Virus record (IMG/VR): IMGVR_UViG_3300032296_001149
Span: 1 to 43,722 of that record
Reading direction: 5' to 3' (one strand)
Origin: a virus
Length of the DNA stretch: 43,722 nucleotides
Shown here one piece after another: positions 1 to 7,099 of the stretch (position 1 is the first letter of the stretch; every line of letters begins with the position of its first letter). The notes under the pieces are model-generated. The model worked only from the letters and a program-made list of their open reading frames with translations. It was not told the origin of the DNA and did no database searches. Both the position numbers and the translations under genes were made by a program.

Positions 1-719
1 GCAGCAGCAGTTGTTGCTGTTGCAATAAGAGTTACAACACCAGATGCTGGCATTGTTACATCTACTACCTTTGTGCCAATTGTTGTAGTAGTTGTTGTTG
101 CTGTATCGGTTGTATACGCAGTAGTTGTTGTTCCTGAAGAAGTTACAACTTGTAGTGAAATAGATGCTCCACCCTTTGCATTACCAAAAATATCAGCAGC
201 AGAAAGAGTTACCTTTTGTACTGAACCAGCAGCAGCAGAGTCTGCACTAGTAAGAGCAATTGTATTAATTGCACCAGCAGTACCCTTGAAATAAAATGTA
301 GTTGTTGTTCCACCAACAGTTACTGCGACTGTTCCGTCAGCAACTCCTGTAGTGAAAACAAAAAAGTCTGCAGTATTACCAGAACCTGTGTTATAAGACA
401 CAGATGTTGATCCAGATGATGCAGCAACTGGAGCAGATGTTGTTCCAATTGTTGTCAAAATCTTACCATTAGTAGCAACAGCAGTTACAACTGTATTTGC
501 AGTAAGGCTATCAACCGCAATTTTTAGTGCGTTAGCAGCCAAAACATTATTGCTATCTGGAACTGGTAGTGAAACTGGTGCTGCAGCAGTTGTGCCACCA
601 GTAGCAGCAGAACCACCGACAGTTAGGGTTGTAGCAGCATTTGCTGGAACAACTGACACCATTGTGCTCATAGTCAAGGCTGCAGCCACAACTAAAGCGG
701 TCTTCTTAAATGAATTCAT
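1..719 (-). CDS. Exported Ala/Thr-rich surface protein, Ig-like (3' end beyond window)
   Basis: The frame is open from the ATG at 719 to the window's left edge: 239 residues are visible with no stop. The start is preceded by a good ribosome binding site (AAAGGAG, 5 nt spacing). The N-terminus is a textbook Sec signal peptide: charged MNSFKK, a hydrophobic stretch at residues 8-24, and a PANA cleavage box ending at residue 28. The mature part is rich in Thr, Ala, Val and Gly, with runs of Thr. One segment around residues 175-195 (an 'AADIFGNAKGG' pattern) resembles bacterial Ig-like adhesin repeats. Base use differs from the neighbours: GCT/GCA/ACA codons dominate and poly-A/T runs are few. 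Export and composition suggest a cell-surface or S-layer-like protein taken from a host, but the role is inferred. It follows terL by 19 nt on the same strand. Confidence 0.8.
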   Translation of the reverse strand, partial: MNSFKKTALVVAAALTMSTMVSVVPANAATTLTVGGSAATGGTTAAAPVSLPVPDSNNVLAANALKIAVDSLTANTVVTAVATNGKILTTIGTTSAPVAASSGSTSVSYNTGSGNTADFFVFTTGVADGTVAVTVGGTTTTFYFKGTAGAINTIALTSADSAAAGSVQKVTLSAADIFGNAKGGASISLQVVTSSGTTTTAYTTDTATTTTTTIGTKVVDVTMPASGVVTLIATATTAA

Positions 720-738
720 TTTTCTCCTTTATTTTCTT

Positions 739-2520
739 TTATATTAGTTTAAATCTATCTAGATAATCTTTTACATCATCAGGGATAGGCTTATATTGTA
801 TCACGTTCTCAGGTAGGTCGTCAACTCGCTTTGGCCTATCTTTAAATGTGTGAACCTCAATTTCTTGATTCATATTTTTTGGGGTAAAACTAATAGCCCC
901 AAATACTGCACCACAAACCGCATCTGCTAAGTCCTTAGATTTTTTGCGGGGATGGTCTACTTTTTTATCATTAATTATCTTAAGTTCACCCATCTCTTCT
1001 AGTAAAAGTGGGATCAGTGGCATTGCAACTCTTTCTTCATAAACCAGCATAGCAAAATCTTCATAGTGTTTTTTCGCAACAGAAACAGTATCAGTTCTAA
1101 TTCCGACAGCCTTTAGTTCTTGTTGAATATCAAATGATTGCCAACGGTCAAATGTAACCATTCCAATATTAAATCCTTGTCTTCTAAGATTAATAATCCA
1201 GTTTTTCACATCACTAAGATTAACTGGACCCTCAACTTTTGGTTCCCACCAAGCAACTGCATCAACAATAACAACTGGGGCAACCTGCTCATAATCTTTT
1301 AAAACCTGAACACTTACCCATTTATCAACATGTGCTATTGCTACGGCACACTTGTCGTGTTTTTGTGCAAGGTCGGCATGGATATAATAAGTTTTATCTG
1401 GGTCTGGTTTAAAAGAAGAATCAAACCTTTTATTGTTGTCTATTGGATTTCTTAAAGACATACATTTTTCTAGTTTATCTCTTTGTTTAAAAAATGCATC
1501 AGATGAATATGTTGGTTTACATGCAAAACGCATCATTGCATCGCCAAGGTCTGTAAAGAAAGATAGTTTAAAGTCTTCAATATTTCTTGTTGGGTTTACT
1601 TCCCATGTAGGTTTTTTAATTGCTAATACCCCTGGAAATTTATATGATTGGATATAATCCTCTTCCCAACTTATTTCAAAAGTATTGTCTGGATTATCTT
1701 CTGGTAAGGCTGGGTTAATTATAAAGGTGTGGTGTTTTTCAATAACTTCTTTTTCTGCAATGACATCATCATATCTTTTAGAAATAAAATCTCCAACGTA
1801 TCTTGGAAAAGATAGCAGTGCAACTTTACCTAAATCTGGGAAACGAGAATCCACAGAGCCACGAAATGCTTTATATATATTTTCTGCTGTTTTACCTTGT
1901 TCATTTCCAGTTCCAACTTCTGATGCAAAACCAGAAATCTCATCAAGTACTGCAAGTATTAAGTTTAAACCTTCATGTGATTCTCTTTCTGAATGTCCAG
2001 AGTAAACTGTTATTGATTTATTAAACTCTATGCTATCTGCTTTAGCATAAAATTTGCCAGCAAACCAAGGGGATGATTCTATTTTTGTTTTAAACCCCTT
2101 GAAAAAAACGTTCTTGGCTTGTTGAGCATTTATAGCAACGTTAATAATATCAATAGCGTCTCCAGTTGGTTTTCCAAAGTATCTGGATGGATCTTTTAGG
2201 CATAATAATTTATAAACTAAATAAGCACACCCAACCGTAGAAGTAAAATCTTTACCACTTCCCTTTCCAAGTTGCAAAATAATTTCATTCTTAGTATATT
2301 TATTATAGTGGGCACTTCCAGCATTGGTCCCCATTAAATTTTCTAAATCTTTTTTATAATAAATCTGACTCATTGCTTCAACAATGTTGTATTGAATTTC
2401 AGATAGTGGTGGTTGATTTAAAAATTTGTCTGACTCAACAAATGTTTTTACATCTACTGGATTTTCTTCAAATATATTATCTTTTAATACTTCAAGAAAA
2501 TCATTGAATGTCGTGGACAA
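739..2520 (-). CDS. terL: Terminase large subunit (ATPase and nuclease)
   Basis: This is the DNA-packaging motor, which pumps DNA into the prohead and cuts it. The 593-aa length is normal for the family. The ATPase half has Walker A GKGSGKDF near residue 85 and Walker B LAVLDE near residue 190. The nuclease half shows an RNase H-like acidic set: HADLAQKHDK near residue 383, VTFDRW near 460 and KSKDLADAV near 530. The start codon is TTG, chosen because GAGGTG sits 7 nt upstream inside the end of the small-subunit gene, which it overlaps by 20 nt. That overlap suggests translational coupling. The portal gene lies at the other end of the window, so terL and portal are separated unless the genome is circularly permuted. 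Confidence 0.95.
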   Translation of the reverse strand: MSTTFNDFLEVLKDNIFEENPVDVKTFVESDKFLNQPPLSEIQYNIVEAMSQIYYKKDLENLMGTNAGSAHYNKYTKNEIILQLGKGSGKDFTSTVGCAYLVYKLLCLKDPSRYFGKPTGDAIDIINVAINAQQAKNVFFKGFKTKIESSPWFAGKFYAKADSIEFNKSITVYSGHSERESHEGLNLILAVLDEISGFASEVGTGNEQGKTAENIYKAFRGSVDSRFPDLGKVALLSFPRYVGDFISKRYDDVIAEKEVIEKHHTFIINPALPEDNPDNTFEISWEEDYIQSYKFPGVLAIKKPTWEVNPTRNIEDFKLSFFTDLGDAMMRFACKPTYSSDAFFKQRDKLEKCMSLRNPIDNNKRFDSSFKPDPDKTYYIHADLAQKHDKCAVAIAHVDKWVSVQVLKDYEQVAPVVIVDAVAWWEPKVEGPVNLSDVKNWIINLRRQGFNIGMVTFDRWQSFDIQQELKAVGIRTDTVSVAKKHYEDFAMLVYEERVAMPLIPLLLEEMGELKIINDKKVDHPRKKSKDLADAVCGAVFGAISFTPKNMNQEIEVHTFKDRPKRVDDLPENVIQYKPIPDDVKDYLDRFKLI

Positions 2521-3037
2521 TCGTAATCACCTCATTTTCTTTGGCAATATCAGATAGCCTTCTCATTATTTTATCTCTAACTTCTGGATGTTCGGTTGCA
2601 ATATCTCTCAATATTTCAACAAGGACCTCCTGTCTTTTTTCTATCTCAACCATTTCTTCAGCCAACTCTTTATTTTCTAACAAACCTGCTTTTTGTAGCA
2701 TTTCAATTCTAGATTTTTCAATATCTACAACAAGTTTAATTGCCTGAGTTTTTGCTGAAAGGTTATTTGTTAAACTAGCCTCATCGATAACTTCATATGC
2801 CTTTGTAATCAATTTGCCATAATGAGCATCCATTGATGCCATTGCTTCTTTTGCACGAGCACGAATAGCATCGTTAGCAGAAGCCATGACTTTCCACTCA
2901 TTAATTAAAGCAACAACACGGGTTCTTGGAATATCTAATTCTTTAGATATTTTGGTTGGATCATTTCCTTTTAGATATTCCTCAACTACTTTATTTACTT
3001 GATCGAGATGCTCAACAATTTTTGATTCATCAGTCAT
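2501..3037 (-). CDS. terS: Terminase small subunit-like protein
   Basis: The 178-aa, almost wholly helical, highly charged protein starts with a helix-turn-helix segment (residues ~25-50, 'TKISKELDIPRTRVVALI'). Two long helical regions rich in Glu and Lys follow, suited to oligomerisation. That architecture, with the gene directly upstream of terL and overlapping it by 20 nt, fits the small terminase subunit that recognises packaging DNA. It also overlaps the preceding gene by 8 nt. The call rests on context and fold type rather than a sequence signature; a different HTH regulator is the alternative. Confidence 0.7.
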   Translation of the reverse strand: MTDESKIVEHLDQVNKVVEEYLKGNDPTKISKELDIPRTRVVALINEWKVMASANDAIRARAKEAMASMDAHYGKLITKAYEVIDEASLTNNLSAKTQAIKLVVDIEKSRIEMLQKAGLLENKELAEEMVEIEKRQEVLVEILRDIATEHPEVRDKIMRRLSDIAKENEVITIVHDIQ

Positions 3038-3362
3038 TTTTTTCTTTAGCCACCTTTAATAAAATTAAATATCCAATTAAATCATCAATATCATTATCTC
3101 CAACCATCTCTGTACCCTTCATCAAACGACTTAATTTATCGTCTATTCTTACATGAAGTTGTTCTATTGGATTGGCTTTGCTAAAAATTCTTACTGGATC
3201 TAAAGCAGAATCCCCATAAGATATATTTTTTTCAATTAACATTTGTGCAATTGCTAAACAATTATTTAAAATTTTAATGCCAGAAGGAGCAGAAAGAGAA
3301 TGCATATATAAATCATTATAAACAAAGTGATCAACGTCTTCGTACACTGGAACTGGCCTCAT
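3030..3362 (-). CDS. Nucleotide modification associated domain 1-like protein
   Basis: The 110-aa protein has a conserved-looking core, 'ISYGDSALDP' (from ~residue 47), then 'RIDDKLSRL' and 'DIDDLIGYLILL' at the C-terminal end. I recognise this pattern from phage proteins annotated as Nmad1 (DUF1599), a family linked by gene neighbourhood to modified nucleotides; its biochemical activity is not established. The ATG at 3362 overlaps the stop of the upstream HTH gene (ATGA). The 3' end overlaps terS, so all are probably co-translated. It could bind nucleotides or act in nucleotide metabolism. No catalytic claim is made. Confidence 0.5.
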   Translation of the reverse strand: MRPVPVYEDVDHFVYNDLYMHSLSAPSGIKILNNCLAIAQMLIEKNISYGDSALDPVRIFSKANPIEQLHVRIDDKLSRLMKGTEMVGDNDIDDLIGYLILLKVAKEKND

Positions 3363-3514
3363 CGTTTTGATTTCCTTAATTCAAATTTAGCAAGGTATAC
3401 GTAAATAGTTTCAACACTAGTTCCACACTCCTTGGCAATATCTTGTGGAGACTTTTTATCCATAACATATCGTTTACGAAGCCAAGTCTCGCTTGTATAT
3501 AGTTTAGCAGCCAT
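3359..3514 (-). CDS. Small HTH DNA-binding protein (51 aa)
   Basis: The short gene fills the gap between the RuvC-like gene and the Nmad1-like gene. It starts with ATG at 3514, four nucleotides after the upstream stop, and its TGA overlaps the next ATG. The product is almost entirely one helix-turn-helix: 'LRKRYVMDKKSPQDIAKECG' is helix plus turn and 'TSVETIYVYLAKF' is the likely recognition helix. Perfect gene packing on both sides and a protein-like composition support it. It probably binds DNA as a small regulator or accessory factor; the target is unknown. Confidence 0.75.
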   Translation of the reverse strand: MAAKLYTSETWLRKRYVMDKKSPQDIAKECGTSVETIYVYLAKFELRKSKR

Positions 3515-3517
3515 AGA

Positions 3518-4069
3518 TTATTTTGTCAACTTTCCCCAGTTATTAATAGCCCAATGACCTATCCCGCAGGCATCTGCAACATCGTTATCTGTTATTTTTT
3601 TATCATATTGAACATTAATAAACTTAATAGTCTTTTCTTTTCTAATTTCACGCTCTTGTGTTTTATACCAAGACTCTGATTTATTGGGATTTTTTTGTCT
3701 CATTAAGATTTTTTCTTCTTTACTAAACCTTTTATTGCCAATATAGTTTTGCCAAGTAATAGGCGAAACTGATCCCATATCCCGCACATTGCAAGACCAC
3801 ATTGCTGCAAGAACTCCTCCTTGTATTAATGCTAAATCTGAGACTGTTTTAGGACTGTTCATAAATACTGTGTGCTCAATTACTACCGCATCAATTTTAT
3901 ATAAGTCAAAAAGTGCTTTAGTTTTAGCATAAGCATCTCCTATTTTTTCATATATTGTATTGCCTTGAAAATTTATTTTTCCAATATACTTTATTTCTTT
4001 ATTATAAAAAATTGCAAAAGCAATATTATTAGTGCTAGCATCAATTGCACAAATCTTTTCAGGTGGCAT
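3518..4069 (-). CDS. RuvC-like Holliday junction resolvase
   Basis: This is a nuclease of the RNase H/RuvC fold, expected to cleave branched DNA during recombination or before packaging. The four acidic catalytic residues are readable: Asp in 'ICAIDAS' near the N-terminus, Glu in 'AVVIEHT', and two Asp in 'DNDVADACGI' near the C-terminus, as in E. coli RuvC. I chose the ATG at 4069 (183 aa) because it puts the first Asp at the usual distance from the start. An alternative TTG at 4105 would add 12 residues and overlap the upstream gene. There is no clear ribosome binding site; a weak -10-like TAATTT lies 7 nt upstream of the ATG. Confidence 0.85.
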   Translation of the reverse strand: MPPEKICAIDASTNNIAFAIFYNKEIKYIGKINFQGNTIYEKIGDAYAKTKALFDLYKIDAVVIEHTVFMNSPKTVSDLALIQGGVLAAMWSCNVRDMGSVSPITWQNYIGNKRFSKEEKILMRQKNPNKSESWYKTQEREIRKEKTIKFINVQYDKKITDNDVADACGIGHWAINNWGKLTK

Positions 4070-4079
4070 ATTGTTTAAA

Positions 4080-4373
4080 TTAATTATTTTTGCTATCACG
4101 GACAATACCTTTTATTTTTTTAAGAACTTTAAAAACGTCTTTATTGTTAATTTTGCAAGCATTACATAAACTATCATCATTATAAATTGATAAAGTTATG
4201 CCACATCCACCTTCACATTTTCTTATTTTGTTTCTTCTTTTTTGTCTTTTGGCAACTGAATATCTTGCTACAATTTTTTCTTTTGTTGCAGCATCCCTAC
4301 ATTTAGCACTGCAGTAAATTTGATATGTTACTGCAGGCCTAAAATCGTTATTACACCAACTACATTGTTTCAC
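4080..4373 (-). CDS. Double zinc-finger protein
   Basis: The 97-aa protein has two Cys4 clusters. The first is C4-x2-C7 with C21-x3-C25 (an FCS-type finger, 'YCSAKC'); the second is C53-x3-C57 with C70-x2-C73. A very basic linker (KRQKRRNKIRK, residues 42-52) joins them, so nucleic-acid binding is likely. The start is GTG at 4373, overlapping the end of the Cas4-like nuclease gene by 14 nt. It sits between two DNA-processing nucleases, suggesting a recombination or replication accessory role; the exact function is not known. Confidence 0.7.
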   Translation of the reverse strand: MKQCSWCNNDFRPAVTYQIYCSAKCRDAATKEKIVARYSVAKRQKRRNKIRKCEGGCGITLSIYNDDSLCNACKINNKDVFKVLKKIKGIVRDSKNN

Positions 4374-5181
4374 TTAATTCTTCTAGAGATGATATTTTAA
4401 TTACCCCATCTCCAGCCTCGTCGCATGCTTTTCTAACTGGGCAACTTTTACAAACCTTAGAATTGTTTCTATAATTTTTAATTGGTAACTGTTTATTTTT
4501 CCAAGCATCGTGAACGGTATTCATCCAATCAAAAGTATCATCGATCCATTTTCTATAATGATCATTTACTTCAATAGGAAATATTAATAAATCGTGATTA
4601 TTTTTATTTTCATAAATAATAATTCCCTTAGATCTTTTAAGAACCTTCATATATATTAAGGTTTGTTCTACGTGATCTAGTTTAGGCTTACCAACTTTTT
4701 TCCTATATTCAAATGCTTCCTGATTTGTTGTTTTTATTTCTCCAACAATTTCTTCATCATTCCAAACTATCATACAATCCCCATAGCCAAAAATTGGTGG
4801 TTGAGAATTTGATACAGTAAACTCTGTTGTATCATTATTTTCTTTATCTTTAAATACCCGAGCAATACCAGAGTCTAACATTGCTTTTTGAATTCTACTA
4901 TGCGATAAAACTCCGTTGCCCATATTGGCTATACTAGAAGCGGTATTGTTAGTTTCAAAAGTTGCCCCCTCAAAAGCAATATACCAATATCGTGGACAAA
5001 CTCCATTGCCATCACTATATGTTAATGATGATGGTGCAAAAGTTTTTTTCTTAGTAAATTTTGGATCTTGTCCCACTAAATATCCGCTATTAATTTTTTC
5101 AACTATTCCAGAGACATCAAAGGCTGGCTTTGGAACACTCTCTGCTTTTATCATAATCTGTTGTAATAAGTTTTTAGTCAT
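4360..5181 (-). CDS. Cas4/RecB-family PD-(D/E)XK nuclease with Fe-S cluster
   Basis: The 273-aa protein has the Cas4/AddB-like arrangement of four cysteines for a 4Fe-4S cluster: C62 in 'GVCPRYW', then C244-x2-C247-x5-C253 in 'CKSCPVRKAC'. The nuclease core has 'GYGDCMIVW' (metal-binding Asp), 'VGEIKTT' (the E-x-K motif) and 'HVEQTLIYM' (the downstream Gln/Tyr motif). Such enzymes resect DNA ends, usually 5'-3', to make single strands for recombination, which fits the RecA gene upstream. There is no CRISPR array here, so this is a phage recombination nuclease rather than an adaptation module. A promoter-like motif precedes it. Confidence 0.88.
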   Translation of the reverse strand: MTKNLLQQIMIKAESVPKPAFDVSGIVEKINSGYLVGQDPKFTKKKTFAPSSLTYSDGNGVCPRYWYIAFEGATFETNNTASSIANMGNGVLSHSRIQKAMLDSGIARVFKDKENNDTTEFTVSNSQPPIFGYGDCMIVWNDEEIVGEIKTTNQEAFEYRKKVGKPKLDHVEQTLIYMKVLKRSKGIIIYENKNNHDLLIFPIEVNDHYRKWIDDTFDWMNTVHDAWKNKQLPIKNYRNNSKVCKSCPVRKACDEAGDGVIKISSLEELSETM

Positions 5182-5203
5182 GGCTCTCTTTTCGTTAGTG
5201 TTA

Positions 5204-5212
5204 AGTATATCA
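5204..5212 (-). promoter_or_regulatory. Extended -10 promoter (TGATATACT)
   Basis: The minus strand reads TGATATACT in the 35-nt gap before the Cas4-like nuclease gene. Transcription would start about 15 nt before its ATG, leaving room for the purine-rich AAAAGAGAG ribosome binding site. The same TGATATAAT-type box recurs in other gaps. Confidence 0.5.
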
Positions 5213-5216
5213 GTTA

Positions 5217-5522
5217 TCAGCGTGTTATGTATTTGAGAGCAGATACTAAATTATTAACTGCTTCTGCTGCTGTGTAGTATATGTTTTTCTTTGCCCTGTT
5301 ATTTTTATCTACGTTAGCCATCCAAGTTGCTCTTAGAGATAATTTTGCAGCAATAGCCTGTAGTCTGACTATTTCAATAGTTGCTACAGTAATTGGAATA
5401 TCTGGCTTTATTATTAATTTAGCAATCATCTCTAAAGAAGTTTTAAGTTCGGCATCATCCATATACTCTGCAATTTCTGCCAAACCATTAATACTCTCAA
5501 GCGTTGTTTTCTCTTGCTCCAT
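5217..5522 (-). CDS. Hypothetical helical protein
   Basis: The 101-aa protein is Ala/Leu/Lys-rich and predicted helical by eye, with no recognised motif; its C-terminal half holds 'NIYYTAAEAVNNLVSAL'. The ATG at 5522 overlaps the preceding oxygenase gene by 26 nt, with a weak GAGAGA ribosome binding site. Position among recombination genes suggests an accessory role in DNA processing, but I do not recognise it. Confidence 0.6.
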   Translation of the reverse strand: MEQEKTTLESINGLAEIAEYMDDAELKTSLEMIAKLIIKPDIPITVATIEIVRLQAIAAKLSLRATWMANVDKNNRAKKNIYYTAAEAVNNLVSALKYITR

Positions 5523-6177
5523 TTGTCTCTCTTTTCAGTTTGTCTAGTTGTTCAAAAAATTGTTTTCTATATTTAATCATTCTAGGCATATTATTATGTT
5601 TTTCAATAATAGACTTTCTTTCTTCTTGCCCCATCTGTTGTTCTGCATACGGCTTATGGTCATATTTGTTAGAAAAATGAAATACGATTACTTCGCATCT
5701 ATCATTTTCTTTTAGTGTAATAGGAGATCTCCAATGTATTCTTTCTGCTGCTTCAAAGACTAATACTTCATTATCTTTTAGAAAAAATTCTTGACCCTCC
5801 ACAACAACAGCCCAATCTATATTACTTGACATTTGATAATCAATACTAACTTTTGTATAATAATTTTCTGTATCCAAATGTGGCGGAAGCATAGGAGAAT
5901 TTCCATTACCATATTTGCCATAATAATCTAAATATTGATAATGAGTTAACTCAAGATCTGGATCATCAACATATTCTAATGCTAAATCTTTTAACTTTTT
6001 AACTATATTTTCTGGAGCCTCAAACTCAATTTGTATTCTAGACATACTCTCTATTGTCATTGGTGCATATCTGCTACTACCAGGACTAAGTAATCTATTT
6101 GTTTCAACTAATTTCTTTAGTTGGTCTTCTTCTTCTTTAGTAAAAAAATTTTTTACAATTCCACAGTTAGTATCCAT
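5497..6177 (-). CDS. 2OG-Fe(II) oxygenase, third of a tandem set
   Basis: The 226-aa protein is predicted to use iron and 2-oxoglutarate to oxidise a substrate. The double-stranded beta-helix iron triad is H100-x-D102 ('PPHLDT') and H148 ('IHWRS'), 46 residues later. An Arg 12 residues after the distal His (R160, 'ENDRCEV') matches the usual 2-oxoglutarate-binding position. The 'HWR' motif and the following 'VIVFHFS' strand are shared with the two upstream paralogues. The family is common in phages and its substrates are mostly unknown. A TATAAT box lies 5 nt before the ATG and no ribosome binding site is seen, so the gene may be leaderless. Of the three copies it keeps the most canonical active site. 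Confidence 0.85.
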   Translation of the reverse strand: MDTNCGIVKNFFTKEEEDQLKKLVETNRLLSPGSSRYAPMTIESMSRIQIEFEAPENIVKKLKDLALEYVDDPDLELTHYQYLDYYGKYGNGNSPMLPPHLDTENYYTKVSIDYQMSSNIDWAVVVEGQEFFLKDNEVLVFEAAERIHWRSPITLKENDRCEVIVFHFSNKYDHKPYAEQQMGQEERKSIIEKHNNMPRMIKYRKQFFEQLDKLKRETNGARENNA

Positions 6178-6182
6178 AATTA

Positions 6183-6188
6183 ATTATA
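6183..6188 (-). promoter_or_regulatory. -10 box TATAAT for a probable leaderless transcript
   Basis: TATAAT lies 5 nt upstream of the ATG at 6177. It is formed partly by the stop codon of the upstream nuclease gene (GTA-TAA-T). No Shine-Dalgarno is present between box and start. Transcription would begin at or next to the start codon. Confidence 0.55.
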
Positions 6189-6474
6189 CCCCACCCACTA
6201 AATCTTCTATAACAGATAATTCAGCCACAATAAGTCTAGTCTTTTTTGGTCCATCACCAAGCACGACAACCAATGCAGGAGATTTATCAATTCCAGATTT
6301 TATAGCATCAGTTGTTATTTTTGCCCAAACTGATTCATTAAGAGTAAAAGATTTTTTAGCCTCTTTAATATCAATGACAAAAGATGACCACGTAGCATCT
6401 CCTTTTTTGTTTCCTCTGCCAGAATTTTTATGTGGGGTTGCATTCATTCTTTTTATTTCATTTTTTTCACTCAT
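6184..6474 (-). CDS. Small PD-(D/E)XK nuclease-like protein (resolvase-like)
   Basis: The 96-aa protein has a compact PD-(D/E)XK-type signature: 'NSGRGNKKGD' followed by 'SSFVIDIKEAKKSF', giving the metal-binding Asp and the D-x-K pair, then a hydrophobic strand 'ALVVVLGD'. Small single-domain proteins with this layout include Hjc-like Holliday junction resolvases and other phage recombination nucleases. The family call is by motif only. The gene overlaps the preceding oxygenase gene by 8 nt (ATGAGTGA), and its stop codon forms part of the -10 box of the next oxygenase gene. Confidence 0.65.
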   Translation of the reverse strand: MSEKNEIKRMNATPHKNSGRGNKKGDATWSSFVIDIKEAKKSFTLNESVWAKITTDAIKSGIDKSPALVVVLGDGPKKTRLIVAELSVIEDLVGGV

Positions 6475-7099
6475 GGCTATACCTTTTTATTGATTGCTTT
6501 AAGTTATTTATTATTTGTATTAAGTTCATAGAAAATCTATTAGAATAATAAACCATATTTTTTTCAATTTCTTCTTTATCTTCCAGTGTTATCAATTTTT
6601 TATCTTCTAAAGAAAAATGACAGAATAACATTTCAATAAAATCTGAATCATTAAACTCTTGATACTCTCTCCAGTGTATTTGATTTGTTCCAGAAAAAGT
6701 GATTGCCTCATTGTCTTTTAATGTAAATGATTTATCTTGTACAACAATAGGCCAATCTATATTACTTCTTAACTGGACGTCTATCGTTACTCTAGATTCT
6801 TTAAATGTATTATCATAATGTGGGGTTAGTGCTGGAAAATCTCCATACTCTTTTGAATATCTTGCAAAGCATATCTCTTCTAATTTAACTCCTTGACCAT
6901 ATATTGTGTTTGCTAAATCTATTACTTTATTTTTTATACTATCTGGAAGATTTATAAACCAAGCCTTTTGAGCATAAATACTAACTATAGAAGTATTTTC
7001 TGTTTGATCCAAATCAATAACAGAATAAAGAGAGTCTAGTTCTTCTTTTGTAAAAACATCCTTGTAAATTTGATTATGAAAAATAAATGGTTTATTCAT
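6467..7099 (-). CDS. 2OG-Fe(II) oxygenase, second of a tandem set
   Basis: This paralogue of both flanking oxygenases keeps the iron triad H94-x-D96 ('TPHYDN') and H142 ('QIHWRE'), 46 residues later as in the third copy. The position equivalent to the 2-oxoglutarate Arg of the third copy is Phe, although the HWR Arg is kept, so cofactor binding may differ. I chose the ATG at 7099 (210 aa), which overlaps the previous stop by 8 nt and has GAGGAG 13 nt upstream. A GTG at 7120 would add seven residues but has no ribosome binding site. An internal TGATATAAT at 7168-7176 could drive it separately. Confidence 0.8.
   Translation of the reverse strand: MNKPFIFHNQIYKDVFTKEELDSLYSVIDLDQTENTSIVSIYAQKAWFINLPDSIKNKVIDLANTIYGQGVKLEEICFARYSKEYGDFPALTPHYDNTFKESRVTIDVQLRSNIDWPIVVQDKSFTLKDNEAITFSGTNQIHWREYQEFNDSDFIEMLFCHFSLEDKKLITLEDKEEIEKNMVYYSNRFSMNLIQIINNLKQSIKRYSHE

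Noticed and set aside
1-300. Repetitive GTTGTT/GCAGCA tract as a microsatellite or CRISPR
   Set aside because: It is the complement of Thr/Ala-rich codons in a continuous gene; there are no regular repeats with spacers.
3524-3532. TTGACA-like -35 element before the small HTH gene
   Set aside because: It lies in the end of the RuvC-like gene with no properly spaced -10 box before the start at 3514.
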